DNA from: Gemmatimonadota bacterium
Lineage (GTDB): Bacteria > Gemmatimonadota > Gemmatimonadetes > Gemmatimonadales > Gemmatimonadaceae
Length of the DNA: 64,000 nucleotides
Assembly: GCA_016182795.1 (NCBI GenBank)
Contig: JACPFW010000018.1
Span: 30,778-94,777 of the forward strand
Direction of reading: 5' to 3'
Shown: piece by piece, positions 18,605 to 30,569 of the stretch
Layout of the letters: each line of letters begins with the position of its first letter
Numbering within the stretch: the stretch's first letter is position 1
The notes under the pieces: generated by a model
Told to the model about the DNA's origin: nothing
Database searches by the model: none
What the model saw: the letters and a program-made list of their open reading frames with translations, nothing else
Translations under genes and position numbers: made by a program

Positions 18605-19933
18605 ATGTTGTTTCGTCTGTCGCGTTGGATGCTGTGCACGGCAGTACTCTCTGTGGCGTGTGGCGGATCGGAGGGCGGCACCGCGCCGACTCCGGCGCCG
18701 GTCAAGGATCCCAACGTCATCGGCCCCACGGGCGGAACGATCACCGCCACCGGCGGCGGCGCCTCGCTGGTCATTCCCTCTGGCGCCCTCGCGGCAGACG
18801 TGAAGATCACGGTGACGCCGAAGAGCGATCCGGCGGGCGACACCCGCGCCATGGCCGGCACGGGCTACGAGTTCGGTCCCGAAGGCACGCAGTTCTCGCA
18901 ACCGGTCACGCTGTCCCTCAAGTACGACAAGAGCAAGCTTCCCGCCGGTGCCGATCAGCGGGAGCTTCGCGTTGCCCAGCTCACGAGCGAGGGAGTTTGG
19001 GTGCCGATGACCGACTCGTTCATCATCGACTCGACAAGCGGTCAGGTGAAGATCTCGGTGCGGAAACTCGGCGGCGCCGCGGAGGCGCGGCTGATGGCGG
19101 CCACTGAGGAATCGGCAACGCCGTACGCCGGGACGCTCAAGTCGTGGCACTGGTGGTCGTCGAGCTGGACGGTGTACTATCCGCCCTACAATCCGTGCAC
19201 GCCGCTCACCATCAGCACGTCCACCTCGTACCCGGCGCAGCTCTTAGCGGGCGACTGCGTGCAGGCCGGCAACAGTGGGCGCCGCACCGATTTCTACAAC
19301 GTGACGACAACCGGGCAGACGGTGCTGAGCCTCAATGTGAGCGGAGGCATCACGGGTCCGTTTGGCCTGCAGGCCTCGGGTCTCGTGGCCCATGCTGCCG
19401 CGACGTCACCGAACACGCTGAGCACGGTCGTTCCGGCGGGCACGTGGACGGTGTTCGTGACCGGCGCCGACAGCACGACACGCGGCGACTACACGATCAG
19501 CACGTCCACGGCGGCGCTGAGCACGCGCACTGGGTGCGAGAACCTCGCCGTGATCGCCGGCCAGTCTATCAGCGGCACCGTGCAGTCCTCCGACTGCTCG
19601 GCGCAGGTGCCCACGTCAACGCCGATGCCGCAGTTCGTGGGCAAGACGTTCTACTTCGACCTGTACCGTGCGCGGCTCTTCGCGGGCAAGACGTATACTG
19701 TTTCGCTCACCCATCAGGGCGGCACGGCGGCGAACGGATGCCTCGTGGCGTGGCTGAACGGTCAGATCGTCACGTCCGTGCTCGATAAGGGAGCGGCCGT
19801 GAATCCCAAGGTGCTGACCATCACACCGCCGGGCGACTTGTACTACACGTTTGAGGTCGAGTCCTGTTCCACCAACGGCGATCAGTGGGCGCCGGCGGCG
19901 AGTATGGGGTATACGTTGAACATCACGGGATAG
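18605..19933 (+). CDS. Lipoprotein with ZU5-like domain
   Basis: 442-residue predicted lipoprotein: signal sequence MLFRLSRWMLCTAVLSVAC with lipobox ending at Cys19, then a Gly/Pro linker. Residues about 38-150 resemble a ZU5-type beta domain (GPTGGTITATGGGASLVIPSGAL, then YEFGPEGTQFSQPVTLSL), common in surface proteins. Two further repeated beta-sandwich-like parts (SGDCV...TDFYNVTTTGQ; GTVQSSDCSAQ...KTFYFDLYRARLF) look like pre-peptidase-type carbohydrate or adhesion modules. Function unknown. Ends directly at family A copy 3. Confidence 0.75.
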   Translation: MLFRLSRWMLCTAVLSVACGGSEGGTAPTPAPVKDPNVIGPTGGTITATGGGASLVIPSGALAADVKITVTPKSDPAGDTRAMAGTGYEFGPEGTQFSQPVTLSLKYDKSKLPAGADQRELRVAQLTSEGVWVPMTDSFIIDSTSGQVKISVRKLGGAAEARLMAATEESATPYAGTLKSWHWWSSSWTVYYPPYNPCTPLTISTSTSYPAQLLAGDCVQAGNSGRRTDFYNVTTTGQTVLSLNVSGGITGPFGLQASGLVAHAAATSPNTLSTVVPAGTWTVFVTGADSTTRGDYTISTSTAALSTRTGCENLAVIAGQSISGTVQSSDCSAQVPTSTPMPQFVGKTFYFDLYRARLFAGKTYTVSLTHQGGTAANGCLVAWLNGQIVTSVLDKGAAVNPKVLTITPPGDLYYTFEVESCSTNGDQWAPAASMGYTLNITG

Positions 19934-20047
19934 AGAAACAACAGAGAGACAACAGAGAAGCAACAGAGGGGCCGGCTTCGCTGCCTGCCCCTCTGTTGCT
20001 TCTCTGTTGTCTCTCTGTTGTCTCTCTGTTGTCTCTCTGTTGTCTCT
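19934..20047. repeat. Family A hairpin repeat, copy 3
   Basis: Best-formed copy. The left arm of AGAGAAACAAC-type units begins at the lipoprotein TAG, the core is AGGGGCCGGC...GCCTGCCCCT, and the right arm of GTTGTCTCTCT units ends at the aconitase TAG (20048-20050). Arms pair almost perfectly. The whole 114-base convergent gap is the repeat, so it is the only candidate terminator for both genes. Confidence 0.92.
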
Positions 20048-22825
<2,778 letters not shown>

Positions 22826-22969
22826 GGCCGGTTGTCTTGTCGCCCGCTGAATCAGGTGTGGGGCGGGGTGATGGCCTGAGCCACTGGACGCCGGAATCGA
22901 CGCGGCACCCAGGCTGATTCAATTATAGGCGAGGGTCGCGCGTCGGGCGAGGGGACACCGGCCTGTAGG

Positions 22970-24085
22970 TCAGTCGCCGACGACCTTGAACTCCAGCGTC
23001 CGATGGCGGTGCCCGTCGCCCTCCACTACCTCGGCGGTGATCGCCTGCACCGGACACTCGGTGACGAACGCCCCGTCGGCGCGCGACCACTCGACGGCCG
23101 CCTCCATGGGCGCCGCCTTGCTCTCGGAATCCATCCGCATCAGGTCGGGCGCCAGCGAGGCGCACACCCCGCACCCGGTGCACCGCTCGCGGTCAACCCG
23201 CACCTCGATGTGGCGGCGCGGAAAGACACCCCCAGGTGCCGCCAGCGAGTCGCCGACGCCGTCGAGCACCTCGCACGCCGCGTCGTAGCCGGCATCGATC
23301 ATCGTGCGCGCGTGCGCGAAGCTGAACCAGCTGTACTTCCAGACCGGCGGCCGGATCAGCAGCAGCGGCGGGCTGCGCCACGCCGCCAACTGCTGTTGCT
23401 GCAGCGCGCGCGTCATCAGCTGCACCGAGCGCATGAAGATGTTGGCGAAGCCCTTTTGCCGGATGCGCCGGGCGGCCGTCAGGCTCGTGCTCCCCACGTC
23501 CACGGCGATGACGGCGTCCACGCCGCGCGAGGCGACCAGCGCGGGGGTGTTGCCCATCACGCCACCGTCCACGCAGGTCCGCCCCTCAATGAGGCGCGGC
23601 GGGAAGAAGCCGGGGAGCGCGCACGACGCGTACACGGCGTCGGTCACGCGTACGTCCTGCAGCCCTGGCAAACCCCACGTCACCTGCGTCCCACGCTCGA
23701 GATCCACCGTGTTCACGAGCAGCGGAATCGGCAGGTCGCGAAACGTCCCCTCCGGGGAAAGCCGGTCGACGATCTGCTGAAGCGGTTCCTCGAGATAGAG
23801 CGACGGCGCGAGCATTCGGCGCATCACCATGCCCACATGGTCCACGCGAAATAGGTCGATTTTGCGGAGCGACAGCGCGCGCAGCTCCATCTCCTCGACC
23901 GTCAGGCCGCGCACATACGCCGACGCGATCAACGCGCCAATGCTCGAGCCGGCAATGATGGCCGGCCGCACGCCGCGCTCTTCGAGCGCACGCAACACCC
24001 CAATGTGGGCGAAGCCCTTCAGCCCACCGCCGCCAAGGACGAGCGCAACACGCGACGGGATTCCCGGGCAGGCTGACATCGTCAC
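22970..24085 (-). CDS. Patatin-like phospholipase fused to a ferredoxin domain
   Basis: 371 residues. Residues about 12-200 are a patatin-type serine lipase domain: oxyanion motif GGGGLKGFAH, nucleophile Ser48 in GSSIGA, and Asp of the dyad in DGGVMGN. From about residue 300 a single-cluster ferredoxin follows: CTGCGVC, then ECPVQAI. Such a redox tail is not part of ordinary patatin phospholipases; it could gate or anchor the enzyme, but no partner is adjacent. No signal peptide. Start ATG 24085 or 24079. Confidence 0.85.
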   Translation of the reverse strand: MTMSACPGIPSRVALVLGGGGLKGFAHIGVLRALEERGVRPAIIAGSSIGALIASAYVRGLTVEEMELRALSLRKIDLFRVDHVGMVMRRMLAPSLYLEEPLQQIVDRLSPEGTFRDLPIPLLVNTVDLERGTQVTWGLPGLQDVRVTDAVYASCALPGFFPPRLIEGRTCVDGGVMGNTPALVASRGVDAVIAVDVGSTSLTAARRIRQKGFANIFMRSVQLMTRALQQQQLAAWRSPPLLLIRPPVWKYSWFSFAHARTMIDAGYDAACEVLDGVGDSLAAPGGVFPRRHIEVRVDRERCTGCGVCASLAPDLMRMDSESKAAPMEAAVEWSRADGAFVTECPVQAITAEVVEGDGHRHRTLEFKVVGD

Positions 24086-24119
24086 AAGGCGGCGGCGGAC
24101 CGAATCGCGGATCGCCGCG

Positions 24120-24443
24120 CTACTGCAGGTACTGGTAGAGACCCCACAGGAAGACCACGGCGCCGCCGACGCTGATCAGCGTGCCCGAATCGCCGCCGAC
24201 CACGGCGCCGGTGAGCATGCCCGCGCCTCCGACGATCATCATGGCTCGGTTCTGCCGGGTGTCGGCCCGCGGCGGCGCGGGGAGCGGAGCGGGCAGCACG
24301 CGCGCGCGCTGCACACCCACCGACATCTGCGACGCGACCGGGGCGCCGGAGGCGCGCACGGCGGTCGTGCCTTGAGCGGCGGCGGCCGAGGGGAGCGAGA
24401 CCGCAGCGAATCCGACGACCAACAGGAGCCATAACGAACGCAT
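24120..24443 (-). CDS. Small exported protein with glycine-rich membrane segment
   Basis: 107 residues: signal peptide MRSLWLLLVVGFAAV ending near AAAAQG, a Pro/Arg-rich middle, then a hydrophobic Gly-rich C-terminal segment (MMIVGGAGMLTGAVVGGD to FLWGLYQYLQ) that would span a membrane once or twice. No family recognised. Lies 34 bases upstream of the patatin gene on the same strand, so they may be cotranscribed. Confidence 0.65.
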   Translation of the reverse strand: MRSLWLLLVVGFAAVSLPSAAAAQGTTAVRASGAPVASQMSVGVQRARVLPAPLPAPPRADTRQNRAMMIVGGAGMLTGAVVGGDSGTLISVGGAVVFLWGLYQYLQ

Positions 24444-24542
24444 GGAACCTCCGTTGAGCAGGGTGCGATGGTATCCGTTGACGGGTACCTTATACCGACA
24501 TTACATCGCCGCGGGTCCATCCGTCACCCCACCAATACCCCG

Positions 24543-25859
24543 ATGAGCGCCGCTCCCCACCTGTCGTCTCCGCTCGATGCCGAACGCGGCCTGACGCGCG
24601 CCATCGGCGTGCTGGGCCTCGCCGCCGCGATCTTCAACACCACCGTCGGCGGCGGCATCTTCCGCCTTCCCGGGGTGGTGACCGAGCTCATGGGCGCCTC
24701 GGCGCCGTGGGTGTACGTCATCTGCGCGCTCGCCATCGGCCTCGTCGTGCTCTGCTTCGCCGAGGCCGGCAGCCGCGTCTCGATGACGGGCGGCCCCTAC
24801 GCCTACGTCGAGCTCGTCTTCGGTCCGTATGCCGGCTTCATGAGCGGCGTGCTCCTGTGGCTGCTGGGCACCACCGCGATGGCCTCGGTCTCGAGCGCAT
24901 ATGCCGGCTTCATCGGCGCGCTGGTGCCGGTGCTTGGCGCGCCGGTCCCGCGTGCGCTCGTGCTCGCGGTGAGCTTCGCCGTGCTGGCCGGCATCAACGT
25001 GCGCGGTGTGAAGCAGGGGACCCAGCTTATCACGGTCGTCAGCGTGGCCAAGCTCCTGCCACTGCTCATTCTGGTCGCCGTGGGCGCCGTGGCCGTGTCG
25101 CCGGCGAATCTCGTCGCCGAAAGCGCGCCCGCCGCCGCCACCTTTGCGCGCACCGCCACCGTGCTCTTCTTCGCCTTCATGGGTATTGAGAGCGCGCTCG
25201 TGCCATCGGGCGAAATGAAGGACCCGTCGCGCACCGTGCCGCGCGCCATCGCCATCGCCATGATCGGCGTGACACTGCTGTACATCTCCATCCAGCTGGT
25301 GTCCCAGGGCGTGCTCGGTGTCGAGGCTCTCGGTGCCGCCAAGACGGCGCCGCTCGCCGCTGTCGCCGAACGGCTGATGGGATCGCCCGGCCGCCTGCTC
25401 CTGCTCGTCGGCGCCGCTATTTCGACCTTTGGCTACATGTCGGGGATGACGCTCGCCATGCCGCGCGCGCTGTTCGCCTTTGCGCGCGACGGCTTCCTGC
25501 CGCGCCAGATGGCGGCCATTCATCCGGCCTTCCACACGCCGTGGCTCGCCATCGTCCTGCAATCGGCCGTTGTCTGCGCGCTGGCCGTCGTCAACGAGTT
25601 CGAAGCGCTTGCCGTGCTTGCCAATCTTTCGGCGTTGCTGCTCTACGCCATGTGCGCGGTCGCCGCGTGGGAGCTGCGCCGGCGCGGCGTGCAGAACGAG
25701 GGCACGTCGCCGTTCAATCTGCCGCTCGGCCCGACCGTCCACATCCTCACCTGCGTCATCATCGCGTGGATGCTGACGAGCATCACCGCCGCCGAATGGC
25801 GCGCCGTGGGCCTGGTGCTGGTGGTGGCCACGGTGCTGTTCTTCTTCCGCCGCAAATGA
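24543..25859 (+). CDS. APC-family amino acid permease
   Basis: 438-residue, about 12-helix transporter of the amino acid-polyamine-organocation superfamily. The TM1 break VGGGIFRLPG and the TM6 region FFAFMGIESALVPSGEMKDP are typical. ATG 24543 is used because the upstream extension is not membrane-like. Its stop overlaps the kynureninase-like start (ATGA), so the two are translationally coupled; the transported amino acid may be the enzyme's substrate. Confidence 0.88.
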   Translation: MSAAPHLSSPLDAERGLTRAIGVLGLAAAIFNTTVGGGIFRLPGVVTELMGASAPWVYVICALAIGLVVLCFAEAGSRVSMTGGPYAYVELVFGPYAGFMSGVLLWLLGTTAMASVSSAYAGFIGALVPVLGAPVPRALVLAVSFAVLAGINVRGVKQGTQLITVVSVAKLLPLLILVAVGAVAVSPANLVAESAPAAATFARTATVLFFAFMGIESALVPSGEMKDPSRTVPRAIAIAMIGVTLLYISIQLVSQGVLGVEALGAAKTAPLAAVAERLMGSPGRLLLLVGAAISTFGYMSGMTLAMPRALFAFARDGFLPRQMAAIHPAFHTPWLAIVLQSAVVCALAVVNEFEALAVLANLSALLLYAMCAVAAWELRRRGVQNEGTSPFNLPLGPTVHILTCVIIAWMLTSITAAEWRAVGLVLVVATVLFFFRRK

Positions 25860-27052
25860 GCGCGGCCGATCCGCTGCTCGCCCTGCGCGGCGAGTTCCCC
25901 ATCCTCGAGCGCTGCACGTACCTGGTGAGCAACTCGCTGGGGGCCATGCCGCGCACGGTGCCCGATCGGCTCGCCGAGTACGTGGATGCGTGGGCCGAGC
26001 GCGGCGTGCGGGCGTGGGCCGAGCGCTGGTGGGAACTGCCCGTCACGGTGGGCAATGAAGTGGCGCCGCTGATAGGCGCTTACCCCGGCGAGGTCGCGAT
26101 GGTTCCGACGGTGACGCTCGCGCAGCTGGCGGTGCTGTCGTCGCTCGCGTATCCGGCGGCGCGCGACACCGTGGTGATGACGGCGCTCGACTTTCCCTCG
26201 GTGCGGTACGCGATCGACCAGATGGCGCCGCGGCTCGGGGCGCGGGTGGACGTCGTGCCGAGCGACGACGGCATCACGATCGACATCGACCAGCTGTGTG
26301 CGGCGATCACCGAGCGCACGCGGCTGGTGGCGATCTCGCACGTCCTGTTCCGCTCGGCGTCGATTCTCGACGTCCGCCGCATCTGCGCGCGTGCGCACGC
26401 GATGGGCGCGCTGGTCTCGCTCGACGGCTACCACGCGGCCGGCGTCATGCCGGTGGACGTGCGCGCCATCGGCTGCGACTTCTACAGCGCCGGTGTGCTC
26501 AAATGGCTCTGCGGCGGTCCGGGCGGGTCGTTCCTGTGGGCCTCGCCCGACCTGCCGGCCGAGATCGCCCCGGCGCTAACCGGTTGGCAGGCGCACGAGC
26601 GGCCGTTCGCGTTTGCCGACCAGATGACCTACGCCACCGGCGCGTGGCGCTGGCTCGGCGGCACGCCGGTGGTCCCCGCGCTGTACGCAAACATCGACGG
26701 TCCGCGCATCGTGCGGCGCGCCGGCATCGAGGCGGTGCGCGAGAAGTCGGTGCGCCAGACGGGAATGCTGGTCTCCCTGGCTGATGCGCGCGGGTACGCG
26801 GTGTCGGCGCCGCGCGACCCGTCGGAGCGCGGCGGCACGGTCGCCTTCGACGTGCCGCATGCCGCGGAGGTGGCGCGCGCGCTGCTCGCCCGCGACGTGG
26901 TGATCGACTACCGGCCGGGCGCCGGGATTCGCGTGGCTCCGCACTTCTACACGAGCGACGCCGAGGTGGAGCGGGTGGTCGGCGAGATCGACGACATTCT
27001 CCGCACCGACGCGTGGCGCGCCTTCGAAGGCGTGCAGTCGACGGTGACCTGA
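25856..27052 (+). CDS. Class V aminotransferase fold enzyme, kynureninase-like
   Basis: 398-residue PLP enzyme. The cofactor Lys is in FYSAGVLKWLCGGPG; the Asp contacting PLP lies in LVSLDGYHAAGV; a phosphate-binding region follows VPTVTLAQL. These, with DFPSVRYAID and the small C-terminal domain, resemble kynureninases and cysteine-desulfurase-like relatives. Kynureninase would give anthranilate and alanine, but no other tryptophan-degradation gene is nearby. Coupled to the permease. Confidence 0.75.
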   Translation: MSAADPLLALRGEFPILERCTYLVSNSLGAMPRTVPDRLAEYVDAWAERGVRAWAERWWELPVTVGNEVAPLIGAYPGEVAMVPTVTLAQLAVLSSLAYPAARDTVVMTALDFPSVRYAIDQMAPRLGARVDVVPSDDGITIDIDQLCAAITERTRLVAISHVLFRSASILDVRRICARAHAMGALVSLDGYHAAGVMPVDVRAIGCDFYSAGVLKWLCGGPGGSFLWASPDLPAEIAPALTGWQAHERPFAFADQMTYATGAWRWLGGTPVVPALYANIDGPRIVRRAGIEAVREKSVRQTGMLVSLADARGYAVSAPRDPSERGGTVAFDVPHAAEVARALLARDVVIDYRPGAGIRVAPHFYTSDAEVERVVGEIDDILRTDAWRAFEGVQSTVT

Positions 27053-27094
27053 CCCGCAGTTGCGCCGCCTGCTCGGCATTCGTACTTTCGCGGC

Positions 27095-27322
27095 ATGCCA
27101 ACTCCCCCCAAGAAACTCCGCAAGCAGTACGTGAATGCCGAGTATCCCAAGCTCGTGCTGAAGTTCGAAGACGGGCACGAGATCCGGATCATGAAGGGCA
27201 CCGGCAAGACCTTCGATTGCTGGGCCGGCGAGAGCATCAAGCTGCTCGCGATCATCGATCCTGAGGAGCGCGAACGGACGCACGTCGGCACCAAGAAAGC
27301 CGACGAGTTCGACGACGCGTAG
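27095..27322 (+). CDS. Small hypothetical protein
   Basis: 75-residue charged protein (MPTPPKKLRKQYVNAEYPKLV...), predicted soluble with several beta strands. It starts 42 bases after the PLP enzyme and ends 7 bases before the beta-lactamase-like gene, in the same direction. No family recognised; codon use is like its neighbours and the position supports a real gene. Confidence 0.6.
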   Translation: MPTPPKKLRKQYVNAEYPKLVLKFEDGHEIRIMKGTGKTFDCWAGESIKLLAIIDPEERERTHVGTKKADEFDDA

Positions 27323-27329
27323 GCAGTCG

Positions 27330-28298
27330 ATGCGTGCCCGCGCGGCCCTGATGGTGCTTGCCCTGCTCGGGGCGGCGTGCACACAGGTGCGGGCGCAGAC
27401 GGCAGCGACGCCCGGATCGGCGCCGGCGGCGCCAACAGCAGCGGCGGCGGCGACGGCCGCGCCGGCGAAGCGTCTCGATGCCCGCGCCGACACCGCCGCC
27501 CTCCGCCGCACCATCGACGCGCTCGCCGACGCCCATCGCGGCGTGGTCGGTTACAGCGTCACCAATCTGGAGACCGGCGAGCATCTCGAGCGCCGCGGCG
27601 ATGAGACGTTCCCCACGGCGTCGCTCATCAAGGTGCCGGTGCTCGTTACCCTGTTTGATCTGGCGGAGCAGAAGAAGCTCTCGCTCGACGATCCGGTGGT
27701 GCTCACCGACATCGACAAGGTGGGCGGCGCGGGCGAGCTGCAGTTTCTGCGCACGCCGCTGACCGTGCGCCTCTGGGACGTGGCGTGGCTGATGAGCACG
27801 CTGAGCGACAACACCGGCACCAATCTGGTGCTCGACCGCATCAAGATCCGGCGCGTCTGGCAGAAGATGGAGGCGCTGGGCCTGCCGCACACCAAGGTGC
27901 ACTCGGGGTCGATGACGCGCATCGCGAGCGTCGCTCCCGACAGCTCGGTCAAGTACGGGCTCGGCGTCACGACGCCCAACGAGATGGCCCAACTGTTCGC
28001 GCTGCTGGCGCAGGGGAAGGCGGTGAGCCCGACCGCGGACTCCACCATGCTGTGGATCCTGCGCCACAATCAGGACGACTCCAAGCTGGCGCGGTTCACG
28101 TACGACGTGCGGCTCTCGCACAAGACCGGCGACGTGGATCAGGCGCGCACCGACTGCGGCGTGTTCTACCTGCCGGCGCGCATTGCCATCTGTGTGCTAA
28201 CCAAGGACAATGTGGACCGGCGGTACTGGGCGGAGAGCGAGGGCAACGCCGTGATCGCCCGAATCGGGGAAGCGGTTGTGAAGGCGTGGAGGCAGTAG
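27330..28298 (+). CDS. Class A beta-lactamase-like serine hydrolase
   Basis: 322 residues, exported (signal ending VRAQ or a weak lipobox at Cys17) with an Ala/Pro/Thr-rich linker to about 48. Penicillin-binding fold motifs are S98-LIK101, S159-D160-N161 and K265-T266-G267, spaced as in class A beta-lactamases. No Glu is found where the deacylating Glu166 of the omega loop should be (about residue 195; MTRIAS), so hydrolysis of beta-lactams is doubtful; a slow acylating or carboxypeptidase-type activity is possible. Stop is followed at once by family A copy 4. Confidence 0.82.
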   Translation: MRARAALMVLALLGAACTQVRAQTAATPGSAPAAPTAAAAATAAPAKRLDARADTAALRRTIDALADAHRGVVGYSVTNLETGEHLERRGDETFPTASLIKVPVLVTLFDLAEQKKLSLDDPVVLTDIDKVGGAGELQFLRTPLTVRLWDVAWLMSTLSDNTGTNLVLDRIKIRRVWQKMEALGLPHTKVHSGSMTRIASVAPDSSVKYGLGVTTPNEMAQLFALLAQGKAVSPTADSTMLWILRHNQDDSKLARFTYDVRLSHKTGDVDQARTDCGVFYLPARIAICVLTKDNVDRRYWAESEGNAVIARIGEAVVKAWRQ

Positions 28299-28382
28299 AG
28301 AGAGACAACAGAGAAACAACAGAGAAACAACAGAGAGACAACAGAGCGACAACCGGGGCCGGCCTTTGGGCTGGCCCTTTGC
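28299..28382. repeat. Family A hairpin repeat, copy 4 (left arm plus core)
   Basis: Directly after the stop: AGAGAGACAAC-type units to 28350, then GGGCCGGCC-TTTG-GGCTGGCCC (28356-28377) followed by TTTG. The right CTCTGTTG arm is absent. It lies between two co-oriented genes and likely terminates the upstream one. Confidence 0.85.
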
Positions 28383-28416
28383 CTGTGCGCGGGGAATTGT
28401 CAGAGAGCGTGCCGCG

Positions 28417-29346
<930 letters not shown>

Positions 29347-29433
29347 CGATCTGTGCACCCCCCGTTGAATGCGCCGCGCACGCCCGTTTACCTTCCGGTC
29401 ATCCCTCACCCGTCGAAGGAGGTCAGTCGAACG

Positions 29434-30546
29434 ATGTCGTCTTCGTTCCTGAGTTCCGAAGAGTACGACGAACGAGCGCACCAGCAGTACAATGAGGGGA
29501 ACTACGACGGCGCCCTCGTCACGCTGCACGAGGGGCTGGCGCTTTACCCCAACGCGGTGGAACTCCACGTCGGGCTGGGCTATGCCCGCCTCGCGCGCGA
29601 CGAGTTTGCGTGGGCGCGCCGGAGCTTCGAAGAGGCGCTGGTGCTCGATCCGGAGCACGAAGACGGGCTCGCCGGCCTTGGCGAAACGCTGCTCCGCTTT
29701 GGTCAGACCGATGCCGCCAAGCGCATCTTCGCCCGCGTGCGCGCGCTCGGCTACGAGGACGACATCGAGCTCATGCAGCAGATTGGGCGTGCGCTCTTCC
29801 GCGACGATGAGTTTGAGGAAGCGCTCGAGTTCTTCGAGGTCGCCGTGCGCCAGGCACCCGACAGTGCCGAGGCAGTCGGACTGGTGGGGTACGCGCAGCA
29901 CCGGCTCGGCCAGGATGACGCGGCCGTCGAGACGCTCCGCCGCGCGCTGAAGCTCGAGCCGGCCTACACGGAAGCCCGGATCTACCTCGGCAACCTGCTG
30001 TACGATCGCGGCGAGTACGAGGCCGCGCTGTACCAGCTCGACCAGACGCAGCCCGAGGACCACTGGGACGAGTTGGGCATCTGGCGCCTCCTCGAACTGC
30101 GCAAGTCGCACCTGCGGCTCCCCGACGGCGACCCGTCGTTCGAGCCGTGGGAGGCGCGTCTCGCGGAACTGGCCCCGGGCGTGGATCCGGTGGACGAGAT
30201 GCTCACCGAACTCGAGACCCGCTTCAACGAGCAGGACGAGCGCGAGGCGCGAGAGCAGCTCGAACTGTTTGGCTCGCTGCTCGGCCAACTTTCCGGCGAT
30301 CGCGACGCGGCCGCATTGCACCGCGTCGAAGCCGGTGATGGTCGCGCATACGACGGCACGTGGGACGAGATCGTCGATCAAATGCGCGAATCCAGCGCCG
30401 CCGCGGCCGCGCGGACCGCCGCCGAGTTCATGCAGAGCGAGGCACGCCGCGGTCACTCGCTCACGGGTCGACTCATCCCGGCCGGAGACGCTGAGAGCTT
30501 CCTGCGCGGCTGCGCCGACGCGGGGCTCCTGCGCATCGTCCGCTGA
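29434..30546 (+). CDS. TPR repeat protein
   Basis: 370-residue cytoplasmic protein with about six tetratricopeptide units in residues 10-210 (AHQQYNEGNYDGAL, RRSFEEALVLDPEH, EEALEFFEVAVRQAP and so on), then an acidic helical C-terminal part. Likely a protein-protein scaffold; partner unknown. The ATG at 29434 has a perfect SD, AAGGAGG at 29416-29422, which decides it over the upstream start at 29353. Confidence 0.85.
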   Translation: MSSSFLSSEEYDERAHQQYNEGNYDGALVTLHEGLALYPNAVELHVGLGYARLARDEFAWARRSFEEALVLDPEHEDGLAGLGETLLRFGQTDAAKRIFARVRALGYEDDIELMQQIGRALFRDDEFEEALEFFEVAVRQAPDSAEAVGLVGYAQHRLGQDDAAVETLRRALKLEPAYTEARIYLGNLLYDRGEYEAALYQLDQTQPEDHWDELGIWRLLELRKSHLRLPDGDPSFEPWEARLAELAPGVDPVDEMLTELETRFNEQDEREAREQLELFGSLLGQLSGDRDAAALHRVEAGDGRAYDGTWDEIVDQMRESSAAAAARTAAEFMQSEARRGHSLTGRLIPAGDAESFLRGCADAGLLRIVR

Positions 30547-30569
30547 GCGCGACGTCGCTTTTCGACACC

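Noticed and set aside
22848..22922. TGAATCAG...CTGATTCA inverted repeat upstream of aconitase
   Set aside because: 8-bp arms 55 bases apart without the other words of family B; too weak to call an element or operator.
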